From CAVQBJ01 sp963819075 (GTDB lineage: Bacteria > Actinomycetota > Thermoleophilia > Solirubrobacterales > Solirubrobacteraceae), in the NCBI GenBank assembly GCA_963819075.1, contig CAWFUP010000002.1, forward strand, positions 1,302,001 to 1,366,000: DNA of 64,000 bases. Direction: 5' to 3'. Shown here piece after piece: positions 8,978-17,432 of this stretch (its first letter is position 1; each line of letters starts with the position of its first letter). Under the pieces are notes generated by a model, which saw only the letters and a program-made list of their open reading frames with translations, was not told the DNA's origin and made no database searches. The translations under genes and the position numbers were made by a program.

Positions 8978-9922
8978 ATGAGTAGCGTGGATCAGGGCGA
9001 GAGGCGGCAGGCGATCCTGTCGCTCTGCGCTGTGAAGGGCGCGCACTGGAACGTAATCGCCCGCGAAGCGCAGAAGCCCGACGGGCTCGACCGACTGCTC
9101 GCGGGCCAGGTGACTGAGCGGTCGGCAGACGCTGAGAGCACCGCGCTCGCCCTCTCCGGCAGCCTGTCGGCGATGTCGGCGCACCGAGCCCGCGCGGAGG
9201 CCGCGATCGAGGCGGCTGCCAGGATCGACGCGCGACTCGTGACCGTGCTCGATGACGACTACCCGGCCAACCTGCGGCTCATCTTCAACCTGCCGCCGTT
9301 CCTGTTTGTGCGGGGCAAGCTCCGGCGGGACGACGCGCGGTCCGTCGCGGTCGTTGGGACGCGAGAGGCCAGCCCTGAGGGATTGCGCCGCGCGGGAAAG
9401 CTGGCGGCGTTGCTAGTCGAGCGTAAGGTGACCGTTCTCTCCGGCCTTGCGCGTGGGATCGACACCGCCGCACACCAGGCCACGTTGGCGGCTGGCGGAC
9501 GGACGATCGCTGTCCTCGGCACGGGTATCCTGCGGACCTACCCGCCTGAGAACGAGGAGCTTGCCGAGCGGATCGTCGAGCGGGGCGCGCTCGTGTCACA
9601 GTTCTGGCCCGATCAGTCGCCCGCTCGCTTCACGTTCCCGCGTCGCAACGTAGTGACGTCCGGCATGGGTCAGGGCACGGTGGTGATCGAGGCTTCCAGC
9701 ACATCGGGGGCAAAGATGCAGGCCAGACTCGCGCTGGAGCACGGCAAGCAGGTCTTCCTTCTGAAGACGCTCGTGACGACCCAGCCGTGGGCTCAGAAGT
9801 ACGTCGCGCGCGGCGCAGTGGAGGTCGGCGACGTCGACGCGATCGTCGATCGCCTGCGGTCGTGGAAGAGTATCGAGGCGCTGACGGAGGGTCGACAACA
9901 GCTCGCCCTCGGCCTCGCTTGA
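8978..9922 (+). CDS. DprA/Smf-like protein (SLOG superfamily)
   Basis: A 314-aa protein with a helical N-terminal region and a DprA Rossmann domain. Visible motifs are VAVVGTREAS, TVLSGLARGIDTAAH, GGRTIAVLGTGI...YPPEN, FTFPRRNVVTSG and VVIEASSTSGAKMQARLALEHGK. In competent bacteria DprA loads RecA on incoming single strands; related SLOG domains also occur in nucleotide-signalling conflict systems. The C-terminal winged-helix domain of classical DprA is not evident, and FPRRNVVTSG departs from the canonical FPxRNRIIxG. It is followed after 9 nt by a ComF-like phosphoribosyltransferase, so they form an operon. The island location beside a tRNA-type repeat suggests a mobile, possibly defensive version. 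The start at ATG 8978 is chosen as the first in-frame start close to the conserved region. Confidence 0.8.
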   Translation: MSSVDQGERRQAILSLCAVKGAHWNVIAREAQKPDGLDRLLAGQVTERSADAESTALALSGSLSAMSAHRARAEAAIEAAARIDARLVTVLDDDYPANLRLIFNLPPFLFVRGKLRRDDARSVAVVGTREASPEGLRRAGKLAALLVERKVTVLSGLARGIDTAAHQATLAAGGRTIAVLGTGILRTYPPENEELAERIVERGALVSQFWPDQSPARFTFPRRNVVTSGMGQGTVVIEASSTSGAKMQARLALEHGKQVFLLKTLVTTQPWAQKYVARGAVEVGDVDAIVDRLRSWKSIEALTEGRQQLALGLA

Positions 9923-9931
9923 GTCGAGCCT

Positions 9932-10675
9932 GTGGCCGCCCGCACCCCACCGCCTGAGCCTGCCGGCTTCGGGCACTGTGGGAGCTGCGCGTACTTCCAG
10001 GGTGGCTCCGCATCGGTCTGCTATCGGTGCGCGGGCCAGACGATCCAGTCGCTGTCGAAGGATCGCTGCCAGGTCTGTGATCAGGTCACCGCCCCCGGCG
10101 GGCGCTGTGGCAACCCGCTGTGCAACCGCTCGCCGGCGGCGCGGGGCTGGGACTACATTTACGCGATCGCCATGAAAACCGGGATCCTCGATCACGCGAT
10201 CAAGGCGTACAAGTACGATGGCAAATGGGGCTGGGGCTGGATTTTCGGGCGCGTCGTAGCGGGCTACCTCCAAGCGAACGCCCACATCTTTCGCGACTTC
10301 GACCTGATCGTCCCCTCGCCGACGTACACCGGCCCAGGCGGCCGCGACAAGGATCACACCGCTGAGGTGCTGAAGCGCGCACAGGTCGAGGATGGGAGCT
10401 GGCCGTTCCGATTCGACATTATGAGCAAGGTCGCGAAGACCGACCGACTCGCTGGCGTCAGCCTCTTCGTCAACCGAGCAACTCTCGCCGAGACTCAGAT
10501 CCGTCCGGCGCTGAATGTGGACAAGCCACGCGCGGTCACCGGCAAGCGGGTGCTCGTCTATGACGACGTGTTCACAGACGGCCTGACGCTGCGCGAGGTG
10601 GCGTTCAAGCTCAACGCTGCTGGCGCATCACAGGTCGCGGGCCTCGCGCTCGCGCGGCAGCCGTTTCGCGGCTAG
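9932..10675 (+). CDS. ComF-like phosphoribosyltransferase with zinc-binding N-terminus
   Basis: A 247-aa protein. The N-terminal 70 residues hold cysteine pairs (CGSC, CYRC, CQVC, CGNPLC) like the zinc ribbons of ComF. The C-terminal part is a type I PRTase fold: a strand-helix core (LIVPSPTY) and a PRPP-loop motif VLVYDDVFTDGLTL near residue 205, in which the usual TTG/TSG is TDG. ComF-type proteins act with DprA in natural transformation, and the 9-nt spacing to the DprA-like gene makes a two-gene unit. A GTG start is used. Whether it makes or breaks a nucleotide, or only aids DNA uptake, cannot be read from sequence. Confidence 0.75.
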   Translation: MAARTPPPEPAGFGHCGSCAYFQGGSASVCYRCAGQTIQSLSKDRCQVCDQVTAPGGRCGNPLCNRSPAARGWDYIYAIAMKTGILDHAIKAYKYDGKWGWGWIFGRVVAGYLQANAHIFRDFDLIVPSPTYTGPGGRDKDHTAEVLKRAQVEDGSWPFRFDIMSKVAKTDRLAGVSLFVNRATLAETQIRPALNVDKPRAVTGKRVLVYDDVFTDGLTLREVAFKLNAAGASQVAGLALARQPFRG

Positions 10676-10999
10676 CGCATCGAAGTCGCTGGGGAGTCAG
10701 CGACCGACGTCCAGGACCAGACGACCGGTTTCCGGTCGGCGGACACGGTGCCGCGACTCGAACTGACAACGCTTCGTCCGGACCACCGCCGAAGCGATCG
10801 TGCGATGTGAGGCGCATCGAGCGCGAAAGCGATCGCGGCGTTCGCTCGAGCCAGGCGCCCACGAGCGAGCGGCCCCCTTCTCGACCCGCCAAGTCGCGCT
10901 GTCCCTTGAACCGTCACACGCGCCATTTCGGGCGACCGCGGCGTTGAAGTGCTCGTCGAGACACGGGATACAAGGCGAGCATGCGGTGTGTGCGCCGCT
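10676..10999. other. Non-coding stretch between converging genes
   Basis: About 320 bp between the PRTase and the convergent nuclease gene. I see no credible gene, and no clear terminator hairpin. Confidence 0.5.
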
Positions 11000-12793
11000 T
11001 CAGCGTCGCGGCCCGTGCTTGCGCCGCTTTCTGTTTCGAGCCGTCTTCCGGGGCGGGGGCGGCGGCCTCTTCTTGCCCGGCTGCGGCTCATGCTTGGTCA
11101 GATGTTCGAATACCTCGCCGGCATCGTCGGTGGGCGGTTCGATGCGAACGGCCAGCGTGCCATCCGCGTGCTCGTCGACGACGGTGAGCTGATACTCGGT
11201 CACCACAACGTGTGTGAAGCCAAGTTCGACGACCTGATCGTTGATTCGCGCGGCAAGCGTTCGGACGACAGCGAGCCGCTGCTGCCCGGCGCTCAGCTTC
11301 AGCATCTCCTCGCGCCCGACAGTTAGCTCGATTTCGCTCCAGCGCACCTTCCAGCCCGCGTCGCGGATGAGCTTCGCGACGCGAGCAACGGTGGCCGCGC
11401 CCTCGCCGTTGACGAAGTCAGGCACAACGAACTCGACGCCGGTCCAATCGGAGATGGCGAGCAAGTCTTCGAGGTACGCGACTAGCGCTCGGAGGTCCTG
11501 CGGGAGCTGGAGTGGCTGCGTCTCGGCTCGCACCTCCGGTCGCCTTGAGGGGCCACGGTCGGTGATGACTGCCTGGCCGCTATCGCTGAGGGCGCTGACG
11601 AGTCGGAGCGCAGCAACGCGCTCTCGCAACGGCGACTCGCCGGTCGTGTAGCAAAAGTTCCACTTGAGTTGTCCGCCGCCTTCGACCGCGCGGTACATCG
11701 CCAAGACCTGAAGCCCGCCATAGGAGCCGACGAACGCGCCATCGAATCCGGGAGGCGGCGTGTCTGATGGCAGGAGCGTGACGTCGAGGCTTACGGGTCC
11801 TTCGTCAGTCTCAACGCTAATGCGCGCGTTATACGGGGGAGGGGGCGTAGGGCGCGCGAGCGGCGTTGCTGGTCCGACTTCGAGGCCGCCGGTGAGCCGC
11901 TCGCCGACAAGCTGCTCGAAGGCGGGCGGAGCCTGAGTGACGACGACCTCGACTCCTTCGGTAAGCGATACCGAGTGCCCGTGCTGCAGAGCTGACTGTA
12001 GGAGCTCGGCGGCGCGCGCACCTTTGTCATCCGGCGTCGTCTCGACGCGGACCTCCGGTCCGTATCGCTCAAGCGCTTCAGCGTCTCGCGGAACGGCGTC
12101 GACGCGCGTCGTGACTAGCTCGTCGACCCGAATGATGCTCATTGCTGTGCCAGGCGTGGGCTTGTGGCCAGCCTGGCCCGTTTCATGTATGGCCGCGGGA
12201 TAGGTGAAGTACGCGTCGCTGCTGGCAAGCGATTCCCCAATGGGCAACATCCGTTCGAGCGCGTCCTGGCCCGTTTCAAGCGCGCCTTGAGACTGAATGG
12301 CGCGCACGACCTTGGCCATGTCCAACTCGGGGTCGTTGAAGAATGTCCGCGCGACGCGTTCGCCCTCCGCGGAACCGGTCAGTCGCGCCAGAATCGCGTC
12401 TCCGCTCCAGTGGTCGACGGCGACCCCTTCCCGTTCGCCGCAGAAATGCTTGTCGAACGACTCCTGCTCCTTGAACCGAAGGTCGCGGGGAAAGCAGAAC
12501 GTGTAGCGCGCGGGCTTCCAAGTCTCCTTCGCTCGGTCAAGCGATTCGCGGCACTGCGTCCAGTTGATGCCGCCGGTGAAGTGCTTGACCTGCCAGCACC
12601 GCTCGTATGTCGCCCCCGCTCCAGGTAGGACCATGTCGGCTCCGCCGTCGCCGGGAGCCGCTGGCCTGACAACTGTCGGGTGCTCAAGTCTGACGAGCCG
12701 GGAGCACAGCGCCTCGAAGTCGCCATCGGACATCGCGAGCAGGTCATATGTCCGCGCTCCCTTCGGCGTGCGCGGGCTTTCGTCGGCCACCAT
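11000..12793 (-). CDS. Mrr-like restriction endonuclease fusion protein
   Basis: A 597-aa protein starting at ATG 12793. The N-terminal 180 residues look like an Mrr-type PD-(D/E)xK nuclease: FEALCSRL (E27), GDGGADM (D53) and CWQVKHF (Q68-x-K70), the QxK variant common in Mrr-like enzymes. The central part contains a domain with LLPSDTPPPGFDGAFVG and LVAYLEDLLAISDWTGVEF, and the protein ends in a strongly basic tail (KKRPPPPPRKTARNRKRRKH). I do not recognise the middle domain. Mrr-like enzymes typically cut modified or foreign DNA. It faces the DprA/PRTase pair convergently. The frame extends to 12847, but the ATG at 12793 directly before VADESPR fits better. Confidence 0.7.
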   Translation of the reverse strand: MVADESPRTPKGARTYDLLAMSDGDFEALCSRLVRLEHPTVVRPAAPGDGGADMVLPGAGATYERCWQVKHFTGGINWTQCRESLDRAKETWKPARYTFCFPRDLRFKEQESFDKHFCGEREGVAVDHWSGDAILARLTGSAEGERVARTFFNDPELDMAKVVRAIQSQGALETGQDALERMLPIGESLASSDAYFTYPAAIHETGQAGHKPTPGTAMSIIRVDELVTTRVDAVPRDAEALERYGPEVRVETTPDDKGARAAELLQSALQHGHSVSLTEGVEVVVTQAPPAFEQLVGERLTGGLEVGPATPLARPTPPPPYNARISVETDEGPVSLDVTLLPSDTPPPGFDGAFVGSYGGLQVLAMYRAVEGGGQLKWNFCYTTGESPLRERVAALRLVSALSDSGQAVITDRGPSRRPEVRAETQPLQLPQDLRALVAYLEDLLAISDWTGVEFVVPDFVNGEGAATVARVAKLIRDAGWKVRWSEIELTVGREEMLKLSAGQQRLAVVRTLAARINDQVVELGFTHVVVTEYQLTVVDEHADGTLAVRIEPPTDDAGEVFEHLTKHEPQPGKKRPPPPPRKTARNRKRRKHGPRR

Positions 12794-13507
12794 GAAGACT
12801 GCCTCAGAGCTCCCCGAACCGCGAGCCGTCGAAGAACGCGTGACCATTCAGCAGAGTTGTGACGTTGACATGCGTCATGGACTAAGCGTATGAGCGACCG
12901 CGGCGCCCGTCTCCCATACGCCCGTAAGTCGGGATGATCGGTCGCTGCTCGGCCGCGTGATCCCTTTCGTCCACCGGCCCGAGCGACGGCCAGCGAGTCC
13001 TAGGGCGACCAGGCGATCGCCCGGATAACGTGGGTCTCCGCCCCGCCGGGACGATCGCATCTGGGGGATAGGAGGTGCGCGCGCGGCGAGGGAGGGCCGG
13101 GGCACTCGCGCCAGAGCCGAGCGACGCGCCGTGGCGTGTGGTCGGACAAGGCCCTCAGCCTGACCCCGGGGGCATCAGATGCGTCCGGCTCCCGGAATAC
13201 GGGCCGTTGCGTACGTCGGGGCGGACGGATCGGCCGGATCTGGCGAGGCGTTTGTTCTCACGGCGTTCTCACGCTGTCACGCGCAGCGACATGCGGCGTG
13301 CTGCGATCGGTCGGCAGAGGGCGGGATCCCGGGGCTCGGGTCGGCGGCGACCTTGCCGAGCCCGAGCTCGTAGAGCGTCCAGTTCCCCCGAAGGACGCTT
13401 GCGTCAGGCACGAGACCAGAGTCGGTCCGAACGCCGCTTTAGTGGTGTCGCCGCGCCGCTTCGGGTAGACGCGAGTCGTATGTCGTTCACGAGAGGCGGA
13501 ACGCGCT
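12794..13507. other. Gene-free flank left of the RIT element
   Basis: About 700 bp with only short unconvincing frames. I see nothing recognisable apart from the boundary with the inverted repeat at 13508. Confidence 0.5.
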
Positions 13508-13601
13508 CCCCATATGAGCAGCGCTGGGTTATGCGCAGCGTCAGCCTGGATCGCCTGCCGCGAGCGGGGTTGACGGTCGAGCGCTGCGCATAACGCGGAG
13601 G
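13508..13601 (+). repeat. RIT1 left inverted repeat
   Basis: The 94 bp are the exact reverse complement of 16877-16970. It contains three half-sites: ATATGAGCAG (13512), TTATGCGCAG (13529) and, inverted, CTGCGCATAA (ending 13593). Confidence 0.92.
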
Positions 13602-13657
13602 CTCTGGTCTCGCGGCTCGGGTGTGGTGCCCGGTCGTTCGTGATCGGAGGGACCGTG

Positions 13658-14893
13658 ATGGCTGCTGTTTCTGAGCTGGTGTCCGGACTGGACGCCGAGT
13701 TGGTGCGCCTCGGCTACCAGCCGTCGACGCTGAAGTGGTACCGCGGGTACTGGCGGCGTCTGGAGAGGTGGTTCGCGGCCCAGGGCGTGCAGGAGTTCTC
13801 GCTGGATGTCGCGATGGCGTGGGTCGATGAGGCGTGCGGCGGCTTCTTTGCGAAGGAGCAGGCCGGGACGCTGAAGCAGACCGACGTCTACGTGTTCAGG
13901 GTCGCGGCGATGCTGGATGACTTCGCCGTTCACGGGTCGGTGCTGCGCCGCTATTCCCGGAGCGTGAGCAAACTGAGCGGCGAGCACGCCGAGGTTCTGG
14001 CTGGGTTTGGGGCGTGGCTGCGGGCAGAGGGTTGTGCGGTCTCGACGGTCCGGGCGTATGGCACGGTCGCCGGGGAGTTCCTCGCGTTCGCCGGGAGCCG
14101 CGGCGGCCTGGCCGCGCTAGACGGTGCGATGATCGGTGCGTTCGTTGCGACGCTGGCGGGGTATGGGCCGAAGACGGTGGAGCACAAGCTGTGCGCGGTG
14201 CGGTCGCTGTTGCGGTTCGCTGCCGCCGGCGGGCTGATCGACCGGGGTGTGCTGGAGACGGTCCCGGCGGCCCGGTCGAGCAGGCAGGCGAGGGTGCCGT
14301 CGGTCTGGGATCCGGTCGACGTCGCGAAGGTGTTGGAGGCGATCGATCGCGGTAACCCGTCCGGGAAGCGTGATTACGCGATCGTGCTGTTGATCTGCCG
14401 GCTCGGTTTGCGTGGCGTGGACGTCAAACGGCTCCAGTTCGCTGATCTCGATTGGCCCGGGAACCGGCTCTCGGTGGTGCAGGCCAAGACCGGCCGGCGG
14501 GTGTGGCTGCCGTTGCTCAAGGATGTCGGTTGGGCGATCATCGACTACGTCCGCGACGGCCGGCCGGCGAGCGGCTGCCCGGAGGTGTTTCTGCGGCACA
14601 CCGCGCCGATCGGCCCGTTCTCCGATCAGGACCATCTGCATCAGATCCTGGTCAAGCACGCCCGCGTCGCCCGCGTGTCACTGAGTGAGAAGCGTCGTCA
14701 CGGGATGCACTCGCTCAGGCACACGCTCGCGACCCGGTTGATGGAGGACGGCACGCCGGTCGAGCAGATCGCCGACATCCTCGGCCACCAGTCCGTGGAG
14801 TCGACCGGCGTTTATCTGAAGTCGTCGCTCGGCCTGTTGGCCAGGTGCGCGCTGGACCCGGACACGCCCGCGCGAGAGGAGGTGACCCAGTGA
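13658..14893 (+). CDS. RIT1 tyrosine recombinase A
   Basis: A 411-aa tyrosine recombinase. The N-terminal core-binding region (residues about 15-180) is followed by the catalytic domain with the box I arginine in CRLGLRGVDVKRL, HSLRHTLATRL in box II, LGHQS, and the nucleophile tyrosine in STGVYLKSS. The start at ATG 13658 is fixed by GGAGG at 13646-13650. The stop overlaps the start of gene B by 4 nt (GTGA). In RIT elements the three proteins are thought to act together to excise and insert the element. Confidence 0.92.
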   Translation: MAAVSELVSGLDAELVRLGYQPSTLKWYRGYWRRLERWFAAQGVQEFSLDVAMAWVDEACGGFFAKEQAGTLKQTDVYVFRVAAMLDDFAVHGSVLRRYSRSVSKLSGEHAEVLAGFGAWLRAEGCAVSTVRAYGTVAGEFLAFAGSRGGLAALDGAMIGAFVATLAGYGPKTVEHKLCAVRSLLRFAAAGGLIDRGVLETVPAARSSRQARVPSVWDPVDVAKVLEAIDRGNPSGKRDYAIVLLICRLGLRGVDVKRLQFADLDWPGNRLSVVQAKTGRRVWLPLLKDVGWAIIDYVRDGRPASGCPEVFLRHTAPIGPFSDQDHLHQILVKHARVARVSLSEKRRHGMHSLRHTLATRLMEDGTPVEQIADILGHQSVESTGVYLKSSLGLLARCALDPDTPAREEVTQ

Positions 14894-15876
14894 GCTCGGT
14901 GATCACGCTGGCTGACGCGATCACGGGACTGGTCGCGGAGAAACGCTCGCTCGGCTACAAGTACGTGAGCGAGGAGCGAGCGCTGGCCCGCTACGCCGCG
15001 TTCAGCGCCAGCGAGTTTCCCGGCCTGGAGACGGTCACGCGAGCGTCGGTGCAGGCGTGGATCGCCGCGGCAAGAGGGCGGGCGGTGACGCCCGCGACAG
15101 TGAACGCGCTGATCGCGCCGGTCCGCGAGCTCGCCCGCTGGCTTGGCCATCGCGGCGTTGATGCGTACGTCCTGCCGGCGGGGATATTGCCCAAGCCGGC
15201 GCGTTACGTCCCGCACATCTACAGCGACCGGGAGCTCGCGGCGCTGTTCGCGGCGACCGACCGGTGCCATTACTGCCCGGAGGTGCCGTTCCGGCATCTG
15301 GTGATGCCGGTCGTGTTCCGCACGATCTACGCGTGCGGGCTGCGCTGCTCGGAAGCGCGGCTGCTGCGCGTCGCGGATGTCGACGTCGAGAACGGCGTGC
15401 TGCAGATCCGCGACAGCAAAGGCGGGAAGGACCGGCAGCTGCCCGTCTCCGAGTCGTTGCGTGCTCGGCTTGCCGGCTACCACGCCACGCTCGTCGGACA
15501 GCCGGGCTGGGAGTGGTTCTTCCCCGGCGCCACGCCCGGCGTGCCGTTGACGTTGGGCAACGTCAACCGCAACTTCCGGCGGTTTCTGTGGCAGGCACGG
15601 ATCCCGCACGGCGGCCGCGGACACGGCCCCCGCGTTCACGATCTGCGTCACACAGCGGCCGTGAACAATCTGCGCGCCTGGTTTGCGCGAGGCGAGAACG
15701 TCGACGCGCTGCTGCCGGTGCTGCAAACGTACCTGGGGCACTCGTCGATCGGCGATGTCGCCTACTACCTGCACCTGACCGCGGAGTCCTACCCGGACAT
15801 CACCGCCCGCCTCAAGCAGACGCTCGGCGACATCGTCCCACCACCAGCGACGAGAGGCCTCGATCATGGCGACTGA
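14890..15876 (+). CDS. RIT1 tyrosine recombinase B
   Basis: A 328-aa tyrosine recombinase. Box I is CGLRCSEARLLR, box II HDLRHTAAVN, then YLGHSSIGDVAYYL with the nucleophile. The GTG start overlaps gene A's stop by 4 nt and lies just after a strong AGGAGGTGA ribosome-binding site inside gene A, so translation is coupled. Confidence 0.92.
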   Translation: MSSVITLADAITGLVAEKRSLGYKYVSEERALARYAAFSASEFPGLETVTRASVQAWIAAARGRAVTPATVNALIAPVRELARWLGHRGVDAYVLPAGILPKPARYVPHIYSDRELAALFAATDRCHYCPEVPFRHLVMPVVFRTIYACGLRCSEARLLRVADVDVENGVLQIRDSKGGKDRQLPVSESLRARLAGYHATLVGQPGWEWFFPGATPGVPLTLGNVNRNFRRFLWQARIPHGGRGHGPRVHDLRHTAAVNNLRAWFARGENVDALLPVLQTYLGHSSIGDVAYYLHLTAESYPDITARLKQTLGDIVPPPATRGLDHGD

Positions 15877-16873
15877 CTTCGCGGTCAGCCTGCGCCGGTT
15901 CTTCACCAACCATCTCGCCGGGCTACGCGGCTGCTCACCGAACACGATCGCCTCTTACCGGGACGCGTTCAAGCTGCTGATCTGCTGGTTCCGCGACGAG
16001 CGGGACATCCCACCCGAACGGCTCACCCTCGAACACCTCGACGTGACCGCGGTCACCGGATTCCTCGCCTGGCTGCGCACCGAGCGGCACAACAGCCCCT
16101 CGACGTGCAACCAGCGGCTCGCCGCGATCAGCTCCTATTTCCGCTGGATGCAAACCCAAGATCCGGCGCGGATGGCGTGCTGCCAGGACATCCTCGCGAT
16201 CCCGTCAAGCAAACACGACCAGCCGGCGATCGCGCACCTGACCGTCGAGCAGACCCGGCTGCTGCTCGCGCTGCCCGACCGCTGCGCCCGCCAAGGACGG
16301 CGTGACGCGACCCTGTTGGCCACCCTCTACGACACCGCCGCCCGCGTCCAAGAGATCGCCGATCTGACAATCCGGGACGTCCGGCTCAAGGACCCCGCGA
16401 TGGTCGCGCTGACCGGCAAAGGCCGCAAGACCAGGCACGTTCCGATCGACGCGAACACGGCGGCGCTGCTGGCCGCCTACCTCGCTGAGCGGCAGCTCGA
16501 CCGTTCCGGCCGTGACGATCGCCCAGTGTTCTTCAACCAACACCACCAGAAACTCAGCCGCGGCGGGATCGCCTGGATCCTGCACAAATACCAGACGCAG
16601 ACAGCCGACCCGACGCTCGCCGGCGTCCAGCTGCACCCGCATGTGCTGCGCCACAGCCGGGCGATGCACCTCTACGACGCAGGCGTGCCGCTGCCCTACA
16701 TCCGCGACATCCTCGGCCACGTCGACCTATCCACCACCGACATCTACGCGCGAGCCTCCACCGAAGCGAAACGCAAAGCCCTCGAAGCCGTCTACGACCA
16801 AGTCGTCAGCGCCGAGCTGACCGAATGGAACCAGGACCCCGAACTGCTCAACTGGCTCACCAACCTTCGCTAA
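15866..16873 (+). CDS. RIT1 tyrosine recombinase C
   Basis: A 335-aa tyrosine recombinase overlapping gene B by 11 nt. The N-terminal SAM-like DNA-binding domain contains HLAGLRGCSPNTIASYRDAF, the box I arginine is in DTAARVQEIADL, box II is HVLRHSRAMHLYDAG, and the nucleophile lies in STTDIYARAS. The gene ends 3 nt before the right inverted repeat. Confidence 0.92.
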   Translation: MATDFAVSLRRFFTNHLAGLRGCSPNTIASYRDAFKLLICWFRDERDIPPERLTLEHLDVTAVTGFLAWLRTERHNSPSTCNQRLAAISSYFRWMQTQDPARMACCQDILAIPSSKHDQPAIAHLTVEQTRLLLALPDRCARQGRRDATLLATLYDTAARVQEIADLTIRDVRLKDPAMVALTGKGRKTRHVPIDANTAALLAAYLAERQLDRSGRDDRPVFFNQHHQKLSRGGIAWILHKYQTQTADPTLAGVQLHPHVLRHSRAMHLYDAGVPLPYIRDILGHVDLSTTDIYARASTEAKRKALEAVYDQVVSAELTEWNQDPELLNWLTNLR

Positions 16874-16876
16874 CCA

Positions 16877-16970
16877 CCTCCGCGTTATGCGCAGCGCTCG
16901 ACCGTCAACCCCGCTCGCGGCAGGCGATCCAGGCTGACGCTGCGCATAACCCAGCGCTGCTCATATGGGG
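16877..16970 (-). repeat. RIT1 right inverted repeat
   Basis: Exact 94-bp inverted copy of 13508-13601. Identity stops abruptly at both edges. Confidence 0.92.
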
Positions 16971-16998
16971 CATTATGAGCAGCTGCTCATAATGCCCC
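16967..16998. repeat. RIT1 terminal palindrome (recombination site candidate)
   Basis: A perfect 32-bp palindrome centred between 16982 and 16983, with two abutting arms TTATGAGCAG/CTGCTCATAA. Together with the outer half-site of the inverted repeat (CTGCTCATAT, 16957-16966) it makes an inverted pair separated by the 6-bp spacer GGGGCA, the layout of a tyrosine recombinase crossover site. Confidence 0.8.
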
Positions 16999-17290
16999 GG
17001 CCGGAGCGCCCCGAACCGGAGGAGAACGAGCAGGAGAAGCCGGGTCGCCGGTCGGTGGCAGACCGACTGCATGCCTTCGACGAGTACCAGTAGCGCCATC
17101 GGCGGCTCGCCTCCGTGGTGGCCGTGTTCAAGAAGTTCAATGACGATGAGGGCAACTCGCTGTCGGCGCTGATCGCCTACTACGGGTTCATCTCGGTCTT
17201 CCCGCTGTTCCTGGTGTTCGCGACCGCGCTTGGGTTCGTGATCGACGGCGACAAGGTCGAGCAGGAGCGCGTTATCGATGGGGCCGATCG
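16992..17290 (+). pseudogene. YihY/BrkB-family membrane protein, N-terminal remnant
   Basis: The frame from an ATG at 16992 (inside the RIT palindrome) reads PRPERPEPEENE...HAFDEYQ, meets TAG at 17085-17087, then continues in the same frame as RHRRLASVVAVFKKFNDDEG, SALIAYYGFISVFPLFLVF and ATALGFVIDGDK. This is the start of a YihY/virulence factor BrkB-type protein (UPF0761), including its first transmembrane segment. Similarity stops near 17285, so only about 60 of the normal 250-300+ residues remain. A CAG-to-TAG change and a 3' truncation make it non-functional. RIT1 abuts its 5' end. Confidence 0.65.
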
Positions 17291-17432
17291 GGAAGAAGTC
17301 AAGCACCCAACCGCCCGCGCGCAACCGGCATGCCAGCCGTCACGGCCAGGCCCAGACGGACGGAAGCGACGCGCCCTTCGGAGGGTGCTTCGACGCGCGG
17401 GAGCAAACCGCCCGTTCCGAGCGCCGGCGACC

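Larger units (their letters stand above)
13508..16998 (+). mobile_element. RIT element 1: three tyrosine recombinases with 94-bp inverted ends
   Basis: Three overlapping tyrosine recombinase genes in one orientation are bracketed by 94-bp perfect inverted repeats (13508-13601 and 16877-16970). A 32-bp perfect palindrome (16967-16998) sits at the end downstream of the third gene. Three adjacent recombinases with inverted ends match the recombinase-in-trio (RIT) elements. Half-sites of the form TTATGNNNNN are placed in the ends exactly as in the second RIT element of this window. Six-base spacers flank the outer half-sites: CTCCCC at 13506-13511 and GGGGCA at 16967-16972. There is no cargo. Confidence 0.88.
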
